Assembly: GCA_977017575.1 (NCBI GenBank)
Contig: CDRNVI010000039.1
Coordinates: 711,930-775,929, forward strand
DNA from: Paramoeba atlantica
Taxonomy: Eukaryota; Discosea
Direction of reading: 5' to 3'
DNA: 64,000 nucleotides
Numbering within the stretch: the stretch's first letter is position 1; each line of letters starts with the position of its first letter. Below, piece by piece: positions 9,041 to 17,589 of the stretch. The position numbers were made by a program, and so were the translations under genes. The notes under the pieces were generated by a model. The model did not search any database and was not told the origin of the DNA. It saw nothing but the letters and a program-made list of their open reading frames with translations.

Positions 9041-10435
9041 TTGAACGTAGGGCCAAATGATACGATTACTCTAGGAAATTACGGCATTGTACCAAGGGTT
9101 GACTCATATCGATATCTAGGCCACATGAAACACTCGCATAAGAATCGAGCCACTTTACAAGACCGTATACAATTAGCTTGGAGAGCATTTCATCGCTTAA
9201 AGCCGCTCTGGAGGGAACATTTAAGTGTAACGCTCCGCCTGAGAATATTTAATGCTCTTGTAACATCAGTTTTGTCGTACGGTTTAGCCTCTTTGGTTCC
9301 GACAGGTGTAGAATTAAAGATACTTGACACAGAAGTCAATAAGATGCGCAGAATAGCGACAGGGACGCCGTTGTGGGATGGTTATAAGCAAATACCAACA
9401 TGTGCGCTGTATAGGGGAGAACCGAAAGTTTCAACGCTCCTGAGAGTCAACCGCGCTAAACTAGTTGGACACCTTTTGCGGCATGATTCCCCTTTTGCGA
9501 ATGTTGCATTATGGAACATAAGGGAAGAGGCACGCATACGCTCATTGTCTGAAGCTTGTGCCCAGGATCTAGCAATAGATCCAATAGAAATGCACGAACG
9601 GGCACTTGATCGATGTTCTTGGCGTAATCTTATTCAGAATTTGTACCAACGACTAGAACCTATCGCCTATTATAATCCTTTTGATTCAACTAAAAGAATA
9701 GCAGAAGTTGCAAAGATTTTGCAATCGAATCAAAACTCTCTGGAAAAATGGCACGCATTGCAGTTTCAAGAGGAGAGTGAGACACTTTGGCCCCATAACA
9801 ACTTGCTTCATATATATTGTGATGGTTCAGTGAGAAAGCTTTCGAACAATATATTCGCAGGGGCATGTGCTGTAGCCTTCGAAGGAAACGAGATTCTAGC
9901 GACTAACGACAAAACGTTGGACTCTATTAACGCAACACCAATACGGGCAGAGCTTTCAGCTTTCTTATTGGCATTATCAACTGGTCAAGAGAAGAACGTA
10001 TCTTTCATAGTACACGTAGACTCCGAGCATACATGGAATTTCTGGCACAATTACCGTCGCGCATATCAATTGGGTCATTATGATGGACTTGAGAATGCCG
10101 ATTTGTTGATTCAAATAAACAGTCTAGCACAGGAAATAAACAAGAAACATGAAATTCTAGTTGTCAAAGTCAGAGCACATTGTGGTAATTCAAGGAATGA
10201 ACATGTGGACCAAATTGCAAAGGAAAGTGCAACATCTGAGTCTATAAGCGTCGCGGAGCCCTATATGAATATATGGAGTATCATTCTGGCACAGCAGCAC
10301 AAAACATCGATGGCTCCGTCAATTTCGTCTGAACGGCAGCATCCAACAAACATATCGCCTGTGAATATTGCGTGTAAACATCCGTGTAAAGATAAAAGAA
10401 CGTGTGGTCATAAGTGTTGCAAACGACATTTGTGA
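9041..10435 (+). pseudogene. LINE with RNase H, 5'-truncated: RT C-terminus, RNase H and cysteine/histidine tail
   Basis: 464 open codons. Residues about 20-140 carry the RT thumb/connection motif SYRYLGHM and MRRIATGTPLWDG. An RNase H domain follows from about residue 250: HIYCDGSVRK (first Asp), the RAELSAFLLAL glutamate, VHVDSEHTWNFW (second Asp), and KVRAHCGNSRNEHVDQIAKE with the final catalytic Asp. The C-terminus is HPCKDKRTCGHKCCKRHL, a compact Cys/His cluster that may bind zinc. The endonuclease and RT catalytic core are absent because of 5' truncation. The 3' region ends in a CCACTT/AGTGG hairpin and (ATT)n, just as in the copy at 49734-50284. Confidence 0.85.
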
Positions 10436-10528
10436 ATAGCATTGAAAGGTTATTAATTTAGTGACATAATCAAGGACTCTTAGCCACTTATAACACAGTG
10501 GTGTATTATTATTATTATTATTTAATCG
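10436..10528 (+). other. 3' tail of the RNase H LINE
   Basis: A CCACTT...AAC...AGTGGT hairpin followed by an ATT/TTA microsatellite. The same arrangement closes the LINE copy at 50195-50284, so hairpin plus (ATT)n is the family's 3' end and probably its RT recognition signal. Confidence 0.7.
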
Positions 10529-10530
10529 CC

Positions 10531-10662
10531 AGCCTTCGAAATGTTCTAACTGTAATCGGTTAGGACATGTCGCACGCGAGTGTCGTGCGCTGACGTATTG
10601 CTTCAAGTGCAGAGGCAACGTTGGACACAAGGGGGGTGACGCGAAATGCCCCAAGAATTGAC
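10531..10662 (+). pseudogene. Double zinc knuckle, YR element G
   Basis: The translation has two Cys/His knuckles: CSNCNRLGHVAREC and CFKCRGNVGHKGGDAKC. This is the usual C-terminal signature of a Gag-like nucleic-acid-binding protein. It ends 150 bases before the tyrosine recombinase on the same strand. The LINE tail abuts it directly on the left, so what lay before it has been displaced. Confidence 0.75.
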
Positions 10663-10816
10663 TAGACTAAGGAGAACGACGGTGGAAGATGTAAGGGAGA
10701 AGCAGAAGCAGAAGTCGAGAAGACCAGTATAAAGTCACACGAAATTAATTTTCTGTACCTTTCTGTCCCTCTACATCACATTACTTTAAAACTGATTTAA
10801 CTAACATAAAAGTTGA

Positions 10817-11758
10817 ATGCTTAAAAAAGTCTCCTTGAAAAGGGTCCGGGACGAGCTTCAACAAGCAAACAAAAACTCTTACAGAATAGAGCAACTTACA
10901 GACGCGGCTGTGAAAGCTTCCACGGCTCGGGAACGAACTAGGGACTGGCGCATCCTGATGCATCTGCTTAGCATAGAACACGTATCTGAAATCACAATGT
11001 CTAGGTTTATTGATGTACTGGCAATTATTGCTGAGCACTATAGTCCCTCTAGACTTGAAAAGATGAGATCGGCCCTTGTTCACCGACAAACTCTGGATTT
11101 GCCGGAGTCCGAAAGGTGGACTCAGGATAGTAAATTCAGAATTGCGTTCCGAGGGCTCATCAGTGAATGCGAGCGACGCGTGAAATGCATCACAAAGAGC
11201 AAGTATAATACCAACTCAGAAGAAGCAGGAACACAAGGCCCGATTTTTGGTCAGAAATTGCAGGAGTTACTTCTCACATGCGTGGAACAAAGAAGGGGAA
11301 TCTAGGCGGGAGCAGTGAAACTGGGTTTCGAAGGCCTTCTCAGGAGTTCAGAGATCAGGACGCTTCGAAAGGAACATCTGATAAGAACGGAGAACGGACG
11401 GTGGTACGTTCGAGCCGTTGGAGGGAAAGGGAGAAGGGAAGATGAGATAAAAGTGTATTTGCGAGATACAGACGCCAAGATCGAGAGAATGTGGATGATC
11501 TTAAAGAAGGGATGTCCAGATGAGTTAATCTTTCCAAACTGGAGCGCCAGGGAAGCGAACAACATAATAAATGACGCTGCCATCGAATACAAATGGGATC
11601 CAAAAAGAATTTGGTCCATGCATTCACTGAGGCATGGTAAGGCGACTGACCTAAAGTTGAGGGGTGTTGAACCCGGAGAAAGGAAATCCTTGGGACGATG
11701 GCGAAGCGCAACTGCCGAACAACATTACAGCCGACACCCCAATCAACATAACCAATAA
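10817..11758 (+). pseudogene. Tyrosine recombinase region of YR element G
   Basis: The first half is helical and basic (LKRVRDELQQANKNSYRIEQ), as expected for a core-binding domain. The second half carries the catalytic signature of tyrosine recombinases: an Arg in LLRSSEIRTLR, the HSLRHG box, and the nucleophile Tyr in AEQHYSRH. It resembles the integrases of DIRS/TATE-type retroelements and Cryptons. The zinc knuckle upstream and RT-like pieces downstream favour a YR retroelement. It looks broken, about one interruption. Confidence 0.75.
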
Positions 11759-11962
11759 GAGGGCCGAACATGCCATAACATTAGTAAAAGTAATTTAAGG
11801 AAATGTTCTCGCCGATACCTCTAGTGATATGTGATATCTCTAGTGTATGTGAGTAAGTAGTATCTACACGTATGAGAGGTCCCAAATTCTACAAAAAAGT
11901 TAGAAGTTGATGGTACAACTGATATGATAGAATAGTAGTCTCCCACATTACAGTATTCCTTC

Positions 11963-12332
11963 ATGTGTAGTATGACAGGCGACATGGAGTACGTAGAGCA
12001 ACGGCGAGGTGACCATTTAAACACATCGACAGGCTTATACCACCGTACTTTAGAGGAATTCGATATACGAATCGGCACATCACACACCGAATTGCCGCTC
12101 GATCCGATAAGTGTTGCTGGTTGTGTTCTCCTTGGACGACTGAGAGTATGGTCGAGCTCGATGAATATACACTGGCTCACAGAAGCCACAGACATACTTT
12201 CACGAGATGAGGTCTTCAATTCCGTGCTCCAACCGGAAGCAAGAAAGTGCCATTTTGATAAGACGTTCGCCTTGTCTACACTAGATATTAGTCAAATTAA
12301 GAAATGTGGAACTCTGCGCGATATCGATAGAG
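11963..12332 (+). pseudogene. Reading-frame remnant of YR element G, left of insertion A
   Basis: An open frame on the same strand as the recombinase, running into the left end of VIPER-like copy A. No motif is identified within this piece. Its place between the recombinase and the RT-like piece on the far side of copy A suggests that it belongs to the Pol region of element G. Confidence 0.45.
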
Positions 12333-12814
12333 AAATCAACGTCTTCTCTCCCCTGCATCATAATGAAAGTAAACCATGTTAAAACCAATTTTCCTAGTAA
12401 TATATCGCTTCAATGAAAGTTTCAGTCCAATCATCCCGACTATTTTTAGTTTCCAATAAACTATATCTATCTGACGAATTATCAAGGTACCTGGCCAATA
12501 TAATAAAAACAATCACAGAAACCCAGTCAACAACTCCTCAAACTTACGAACGGGCATCCCGTCCACCAACTCCGCGAACCAACCCGTTCGCCCGTAATCC
12601 AAACTCCCGCGCGCACGTGTTTGTAGCAAATGGTGGCGGCCAATTACTAAAAACTCGTAACGTTTTTCAAGAATTCCTACCGCGTAATAAAATTGAATAG
12701 TATATATTTTCTATATAGCTAATTTTTTTTTTTTTTTGATTCTATATAATGAGTTTTACTAATTAATGGTACATTCATACCTATGCGAGTTTCCATACAT
12801 GTATGTATACATGC
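12333..12814 (-). repeat. Copy A, B1 terminal region (element 3' end)
   Basis: About 480 bases that closely match 23700-24177 in copy B. The first 250 bases also form the B halves of the two 486-bp units. A poly-T run near 12723 is longer here than in copy B. Confidence 0.8.
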
Positions 12815-14416
12815 TTATCCGGTGCGGCTGATAGGGTCCGCTGGGTTTTCGGCAGATCTCACATAACGTGCCATGATACATACGCCAAGGTTCTGATTTG
12901 TCTTCAACACACGCTTGAGCTCTCCGGCAATACTGTCGGATTTCGCGATCTTGCGGTTGAATGCTGCTTGGCAAGAGGTGTTGTCAATAAACAAATCAAC
13001 ACAGGTTCCTTTTTGAAAGTGGTGTGTCAGTTTTTCAAACGCAAGTCGAACGGCCATCGCCTCAGCGTGACTCACTTCGTATTTGAACTCAGGTTGCCAT
13101 TTATCGCCAACAATAATCACTTGTCCGTCGTCCCGGTAAAGAACCGCGCCCCATCCTTTAGCCGACGCATCCGTGTACAGTCGGTGTTTATGCGGGACAA
13201 CGTCAGGATGCGGAGGTGGTGATATAGGCTCATTTACCAAAATGATATCACGCCAATTCGCGAGAATCGATCGGGTGGCTGTCGGAAGAGGAACCGGTTG
13301 ATGTGCGAGTTCGGGGCATCGGTTTAACTCATTGACACGTCGTCTAACAATCTTTAAGGGGAAATGATAGTCTGGTATAATATGACCCAAGACCGCTGCT
13401 GCATAGAGGAGGCGCCCCACCGCCGTCTCCAATTGAGAGTACGTAATATTACGAAACCGATCTCGTGACATTTTCCGTATAACCCTAGGCCCCAGGTTGA
13501 CCTTATGGGTTACGTGATTGTAGAAGACGCCGTTAAAAACATATTCAGTGGAGGGGTCAAAACCAGCCTCCTTGAACAAACCTCCCACTTCCTTACACCG
13601 TGAATCCACGAATTTCACAAATTTATCAGCTTGTTCTTGAGATCCTGCGAAACGAATCCCGTCTATATAGACGTCCACAGATCCAATGCATGAAACTAGT
13701 TCGGGTTTGCATACCGCCAGATCGCCTGCTAGTGTAGCTGTAATCTTGTGCATAATTTCAGGGGCGCATCGGTGCCCCATTGGCATAACCTTCATCTGGT
13801 GTAAGACGCCATTTAGATCTCGAAAGCGAAATTTGGCACGAGCCTGGCGCGGAATTGGAACTTGATAAAATCCACATCGGAGATCGCGCTTCACCCCCAC
13901 TTCTTCGGCAGCCTTATGGAGATAACGAGAAGGATGCAACAAAGGCACGTCTGGCTTGTAGTCTTTTAATCGCAAGTTATCATCCTTGGTCCATGATATG
14001 AAACGGCGCCTATCGTTGCCTTCCTCGTCGGATTCGACTACCGTGAATGGAATTACGTATTGCAGCGTTGGGTACCGGCGTATGTCGTCCTCCTCCACTC
14101 TTTCTATCACTCCGGCTTCAAGTAAACCCGTGATGTCGGCATTTACAAGATTACCTTTTGTTGAAGGCTCTGGTTGGGCTCCTAGTCGTGTATTAAATAA
14201 TTCACCTATTACCGTTTCAAGCCGGCGGCGCGCTTCAGGGGTCATCCAATTCTTTACTTTTTGTACATCCATAACGGGTATTCCAACTTTAACGTGTAGG
14301 GGAAGGTCCATATCTTCGGTACGTGCAAGACGGGATGTACGGCGCGCGCAAATAATGCTGTATCGTCGAACGTGCGGTATTTGATCAAAACAAAGATTTA
14401 CATCCTCTTGAGTCAT
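12815..14416 (-). CDS. Reverse transcriptase-RNase H ORF, VIPER-like copy A
   Basis: The start MTQEDVNL overlaps the recombinase stop as ATGA. RT blocks seen: QYVIPFTVVESDEEG, RRRFISWTKDDNLR, LRCGFYQVPIPRQA (palm A region), VMPMGHRCAPEIMH, and VDVYIDGIRFAG (palm C box in the Y-x-D-G form, shared with element C). The RNase H part has YTDASAKGWGAVLY, a HAEAMAVRLAFEK glutamate, LFIDNTSCQAAF and the closing NPADPISR. The protein would copy the element RNA in the cytoplasm or nucleus. The ATGA overlap suggests termination-reinitiation for its expression. Confidence 0.85.
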   Translation of the reverse strand: MTQEDVNLCFDQIPHVRRYSIICARRTSRLARTEDMDLPLHVKVGIPVMDVQKVKNWMTPEARRRLETVIGELFNTRLGAQPEPSTKGNLVNADITGLLEAGVIERVEEDDIRRYPTLQYVIPFTVVESDEEGNDRRRFISWTKDDNLRLKDYKPDVPLLHPSRYLHKAAEEVGVKRDLRCGFYQVPIPRQARAKFRFRDLNGVLHQMKVMPMGHRCAPEIMHKITATLAGDLAVCKPELVSCIGSVDVYIDGIRFAGSQEQADKFVKFVDSRCKEVGGLFKEAGFDPSTEYVFNGVFYNHVTHKVNLGPRVIRKMSRDRFRNITYSQLETAVGRLLYAAAVLGHIIPDYHFPLKIVRRRVNELNRCPELAHQPVPLPTATRSILANWRDIILVNEPISPPPHPDVVPHKHRLYTDASAKGWGAVLYRDDGQVIIVGDKWQPEFKYEVSHAEAMAVRLAFEKLTHHFQKGTCVDLFIDNTSCQAAFNRKIAKSDSIAGELKRVLKTNQNLGVCIMARYVRSAENPADPISRTG

Positions 14417-15537
14417 TGTATTGGGAGGAGAACCGAGGCTCGCTGAGTACCGAGGGCTTTCGCCGTCGTAATAAGGTTGCCGTTGTATCGCAAGAGGGAG
14501 TTTATGCATTGATGCTTTGCTATGTTTTGAACGTCGGAGAGAGCGACGTGTCCGAGCGCCACCTCGCTGAAAAGGTGAGTTATCGCGCCGCGCTTCAGGG
14601 AATGTGTTCCAAATCCCGGACCTAGAATCCTCTGCATCTTTCGGTCCATCTCCCGAACCGTTGTACTCGCTATGTGTTGGCCTTCCCTCATGAATTGGAC
14701 GTAATTTGCAATCTCCTGAGTTCCTTCCCCTTGGATCGCTGTGCACATCGATAGCCGGTACGGGTTGAGACGCGTCGATTTTGTATTCCTCCCCCAATAA
14801 ATTATTACTTCGTTTGGTTGATGTCGCACAAATCGTTCCAGAGTCAGTTCGGCCACCTCTGTCCATCTGGCCGCAGCCTTCCAACAAATCAAGGCGGCTA
14901 TCCCTTCTCTTAACGACAATTTTTCCCTGAGCCGGCGCAGCTGCCATGGAGTAATCGGTTCCATCTGACGAGTAGGCTCGAGAGCCCCCCTTGCTTGTAG
15001 GGCTTTCGCGAACATTTTGAGTGAAATTGGATCCTTTTGGCTTAGTTGAAACACCGTCTGGAGATTTCGGGTGTAGCTTAACAGTGTTGCTGGTGCGAGA
15101 TCGAGTTGATTTAAGAAAAGGACGGCGTGTACTGGATCTCGCGGAAAACCGCTTTGTAGACAAAACTTTTCCAGTCTTTCCCAAAGTCGCGCCCTCGTTA
15201 GCCATGTAGCATTTGTCCACATTGGATTGATTGCGCTTTGAATCTGACGTGCGATAGGACTCAGAGGCGGTAGATTTAGAATTGTATATGTTAGTTTTTG
15301 CTGGACTGAGCGCAATTTTGTTTCCCTGGTGTTGTCTCCCGCGGGTCGTATTTCTTGAGGTTTTTTGGCTTGCGGTTGTAGGCGTTGGCGCTTGGCTTGA
15401 GGGATATTTGACTTTGTCATTAATTCCGCCACCGGATTCCGTGGCGAATGCAGTACCGTTCCGTGACATGCCGTGAAGGCACGCACCTTCCCTGCAGAGT
15501 GCAGTGATGAATTGCAGAATATACCTGGATAAATCAC
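14413..15537 (-). CDS. Tyrosine recombinase ORF, VIPER-like copy A
   Basis: 374 residues. The N-terminal half is a probable core-binding domain. The catalytic half shows an Arg in AARWTEVAELTLERF, the GFGTHSLKRGAITH box (H-x-x-K/R) and the nucleophile in SLLRYNGN. Tyrosine recombinases integrate a circular or linear DNA intermediate without target duplications, which agrees with the clean junctions here and with the head-to-tail units beside copy B. Confidence 0.85.
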   Translation of the reverse strand: MIYPGIFCNSSLHSAGKVRAFTACHGTVLHSPRNPVAELMTKSNIPQAKRQRLQPQAKKPQEIRPAGDNTRETKLRSVQQKLTYTILNLPPLSPIARQIQSAINPMWTNATWLTRARLWERLEKFCLQSGFPRDPVHAVLFLNQLDLAPATLLSYTRNLQTVFQLSQKDPISLKMFAKALQARGALEPTRQMEPITPWQLRRLREKLSLREGIAALICWKAAARWTEVAELTLERFVRHQPNEVIIYWGRNTKSTRLNPYRLSMCTAIQGEGTQEIANYVQFMREGQHIASTTVREMDRKMQRILGPGFGTHSLKRGAITHLFSEVALGHVALSDVQNIAKHQCINSLLRYNGNLITTAKALGTQRASVLLPIQ

Positions 15538-15591
15538 CCGCCGCTTCTTCAGCGGACAGGCACGAGCGATATAAGGGGTGGGGAACCTGGC

Positions 15592-16632
15592 CTATTGGCT
15601 CCTCTTTGCACCTGTTGTGCCGCTCGTCACCCCGCCCCGAAAACCCGGGGTCGAACGAGTAGAAGATTGATTTAATGGGCAGTTGGCGCGAAAGTGACCT
15701 GGCTTGTGGCATCGATAGCAAAGAAAGGCCGGGCGATTAGTGGCGATTTTTGAAACACTCATGTGGCGCAGCTTTTCCTCCGCAACTGCCTTCGAGTACG
15801 CATCCTTAGTGTCATCATCCTTGTGGAGTTTTAATTGTACACGTTCGACTTGAATTCCGGATGAGGCCCAATAGTGGTTTCGCAGTTCTTCGATGGCTGT
15901 GCGTACGATTTCGAGAAAATGTTCCTCTCGCCATAGGGGAAAAACTCGTGCCGCTTGGATCCACTCTTGGACTATTTTAAATAGACGTTCACGGATAGGA
16001 GGAGCGTTCAGTAACAAACCAAATTCAGGATGGACGCGTAAATCACGGATAAGGTCTCGTACGCGTAACTCATCCTCGGATTCTAGCCACGGGCCCCATG
16101 TTAGAGGATCGTTTGCGGTGAAACGAGCCGGATCGGTGATAGGCGCATTAGGAGTCTTAGGTTCTTCGTCCGCTTTGCGCCCTCCAGGCATTTTTGCTCG
16201 CACCCGGGTAATTTCCAACGAATAATATTCGATGTCTGGAAAAGGAAAGTCGTATGCCATGCCGGGATCATCGTTCCAAACGGCTTCCATGCCTCCTGAA
16301 TCGTCGGATTTCAGACGAACGTTGCCAATCACAGTTTCGCGCACTGCATCCCCATGGTGACCCCACACGGCTTCTACAGACACATCGTAACCCTTAAGGA
16401 TCAAAGTCCGGACTTTTTGCGCGAATTCCGCCTTATCCTCGTCAGACATCGCTGCAGAGCCTGTTCCCCCCCGAAGCAAAGCCGCCACTTGCTCCGGGTT
16501 CAGCGTCGTACGTTGTCCCCCGTATTGCAGACTCGGATCGACAGGGTTGGGAGATGCCGGATCTTCTCGTATAGGACTCTGTGGCCTCCCCATCGACAGC
16601 GTGCGACGAACAGTATTAAGAATGCTGGTCAT
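15592..16632 (-). CDS. Gag-like ORF with zinc knuckle, VIPER-like copy A
   Basis: 346 residues starting MTSILNTVRRTLSMG. There is an acidic and helical middle part and a C-terminal CYRCHKPGHFRANC zinc knuckle followed by a Ser/Arg-rich tail. It is the first ORF of the element and probably packages its RNA. Element C has a clear homologue (FPFPDI-YYSLxI-, WGPWxES, ELRNHYWA and the knuckle are shared). The ATG lies about 35 bases downstream of the inferred trans-splice site once the duplicated segment is discounted. Confidence 0.8.
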   Translation of the reverse strand: MTSILNTVRRTLSMGRPQSPIREDPASPNPVDPSLQYGGQRTTLNPEQVAALLRGGTGSAAMSDEDKAEFAQKVRTLILKGYDVSVEAVWGHHGDAVRETVIGNVRLKSDDSGGMEAVWNDDPGMAYDFPFPDIEYYSLEITRVRAKMPGGRKADEEPKTPNAPITDPARFTANDPLTWGPWLESEDELRVRDLIRDLRVHPEFGLLLNAPPIRERLFKIVQEWIQAARVFPLWREEHFLEIVRTAIEELRNHYWASSGIQVERVQLKLHKDDDTKDAYSKAVAEEKLRHMSVSKIATNRPAFLCYRCHKPGHFRANCPLNQSSTRSTPGFRGGVTSGTTGAKRSQ

Positions 16633-16667
16633 AACGCAATTTGAAAAGGGTAAAAGAAGGAGTGTCG

Positions 16668-16708
16668 CAACAAGGTACAGAAACTGTATCTTTATCGTTA
16701 ATCTTTAT
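16668..16708 (-). other. Spliced-leader exon relic inside copy A
   Basis: On the minus strand it reads ATTAACGATAAAGAT followed by ACAGTTTCTGTACCTTGTTG. The last 20 nt match the conserved 3' half of kinetoplastid/diplonemid SL exons at 18 of 20 positions. It is flanked on both sides by the same 33-nt sequence (16635-16667 and 16709-16741), beginning CGACACTCC in element direction. Upstream of the outer copy the element reads ...GTGTATAG, so SL...TTG joins exactly where an AG acceptor would be used. Copy B and the 486-bp units lack the SL and the duplication. Confidence 0.85.
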
Positions 16709-16741
16709 CGCAATTTGAAAAGGGTAAAAGAAGGAGTGTCG

Positions 16742-16924
16742 CTATACACAAAAACAATATATATTACTTCATCCCGAGTACTACTAAATTATAAATTTCA
16801 TTACATCTAACAACGGGTGCCCCTTTCGGGGCCACAATCTGTAAAAACAAATCATAATATAAATATTATGTGCCCCGAAGGGCCATTATGTCAATCATCC
16901 TAAATTTCTAAACGTATACTTCTA
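16742..16924 (-). repeat. Copy A, A1 terminal region with paired tetraloop hairpins
   Basis: Element 5' end. In element direction it carries GCCC-TTCG-GGGC and GCCCC-GAAA-GGGGC stem-loops around an AT-rich spacer. The AG at 16742-16743 (minus strand) is the inferred trans-splice acceptor. The same sequence forms the A halves of the 486-bp units and the right end of copy B. Confidence 0.75.
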
Positions 16925-17165
16925 AAAAGCGTAACTAGTTGGGCGAGAGCCTTCAAAACACTGAAAAATAGAACTGTTGCTCGGCTCATTATTAATGCCA
17001 AGGAAGCGAGTCGACTTGTTAACGAACCTCCGCACATCGAACTTCCTTCCCCAGAGGACATAAGGAAAGAACTTTTATGCCTCTTTGTTATGTGACAGGA
17101 GACCTTCGTCATTGGTTTTATCAACTTCCCATTTGCGATAGAAATCCACGCCGAGGGGGCTCCAT
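16925..17165 (+). pseudogene. RT-like remnant of YR element G, right of insertion A
   Basis: Plus-strand sequence with RTVARLIINAKEASRLVNEP, resembling the first RT fingers block. At 17099-17160 a DLRHWFYQLPI stretch resembles RT palm motif A of YR retroelements. It lies directly against copy A's right end, on the same strand as the recombinase of element G, so copy A appears to have landed in G's RT region. Old and broken. Confidence 0.6.
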
Positions 17166-17264
17166 GAAACATATAGGTAACAAACAAATATAAGTAAATA
17201 CCTATGACTAATATAATCACACTTCCAAATCGTCCCAAAATCAAAGAACACATAATACGATATA
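17166..17264. other. No feature recognised
   Basis: AT-rich sequence between the RT-like remnant and the SL relic. Confidence 0.4.
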
Positions 17265-17304
17265 TAGATAGAATTCACACGCATAAACAGTTTCTGTACC
17301 TTGT
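17265..17304 (+). other. Spliced-leader exon relic joined to a LINE fragment
   Basis: Plus-strand ACGCATAAACAGTTTCTGTA continuing CCTTGTTG. The last 20 nt equal the SL core in copy A; bases upstream of the ACAG differ. It is joined directly to CCCCATAACAACTTGC of the RNase H LINE (position 9791 in the longer copy). That LINE position is not preceded by AG in the longer copy, so a template jump during reverse transcription fits better than a splice junction. Confidence 0.7.
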
Positions 17305-17503
17305 TGCCCCATAACAACTTGCTTCATATATATTGTGATGGTTCAGTGAGAAAGCTTTCGAACAGTATATTCGCAGGGGCATGTGCCTTCGAAGGAAACG
17401 AGATTCTAGCGACTAACGACAAAACGTTGGACTCTATTAACGCAACACCAATACGAGCAGAGCTTTCAGCTTTCTTATTGGCATTATCAACTGGTCAAGA
17501 GGA
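17305..17503 (+). pseudogene. RNase H LINE fragment
   Basis: Nearly identical to 9791-9992, covering HIYCDGSVRKLSN to ALSTGQE of the RNase H domain, with a 6-bp in-frame deletion. Truncated at both ends, with no 3' tail, so it is not a simple target-primed insertion. Confidence 0.8.
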
Positions 17504-17505
17504 CC

Positions 17506-17552
17506 TCATTGTTCTAGGGAGGTAACATCTCCTCGGAGATATGATGCCTAGG
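17506..17552. repeat. Dispersed 45-bp repeat, second copy
   Basis: Matches 8893-8937 with a few differences. It contains the TCTCCTCGGAGA hairpin and lies directly after the LINE fragment. Confidence 0.6.
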
Positions 17553-17589
17553 GTACTTTGTTGACTTTATATATACCAGATTACTGATA

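Larger units (their letters stand above)
12333..16924 (-). mobile_element. VIPER-like YR retroelement, copy A
   Basis: A minus-strand element of about 4.6 kb, starting AAATCAACGTC on the left and ending CGTATACTTCTA on the right, the same termini as copy B and the 486-bp units. Order in its own direction: A1 terminal region, Gag-like ORF with zinc knuckle, tyrosine recombinase ORF, RT-RNase H ORF, B1 terminal region. This gene order matches VIPER of trypanosomes. The ORFs look whole. It is inserted within element G, no target duplication is seen (expected for a recombinase), and it is almost identical to copy B, so it is young. It contains an SL relic near its 5' end. Confidence 0.85.

Noticed and set aside
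10740-10780. Another SL relic at TTTCTGTACCTTTCTGTCC
   Set aside because: Only TTTCTGTACCTT matches and the rest diverges; too short to claim.
12815-15721. A single 968-residue protein including the N-terminal 500 residues
   Set aside because: The first half overlaps the recombinase ORF in another frame and shows no motifs; the RT-RNase H protein more likely starts at the ATGA overlap.
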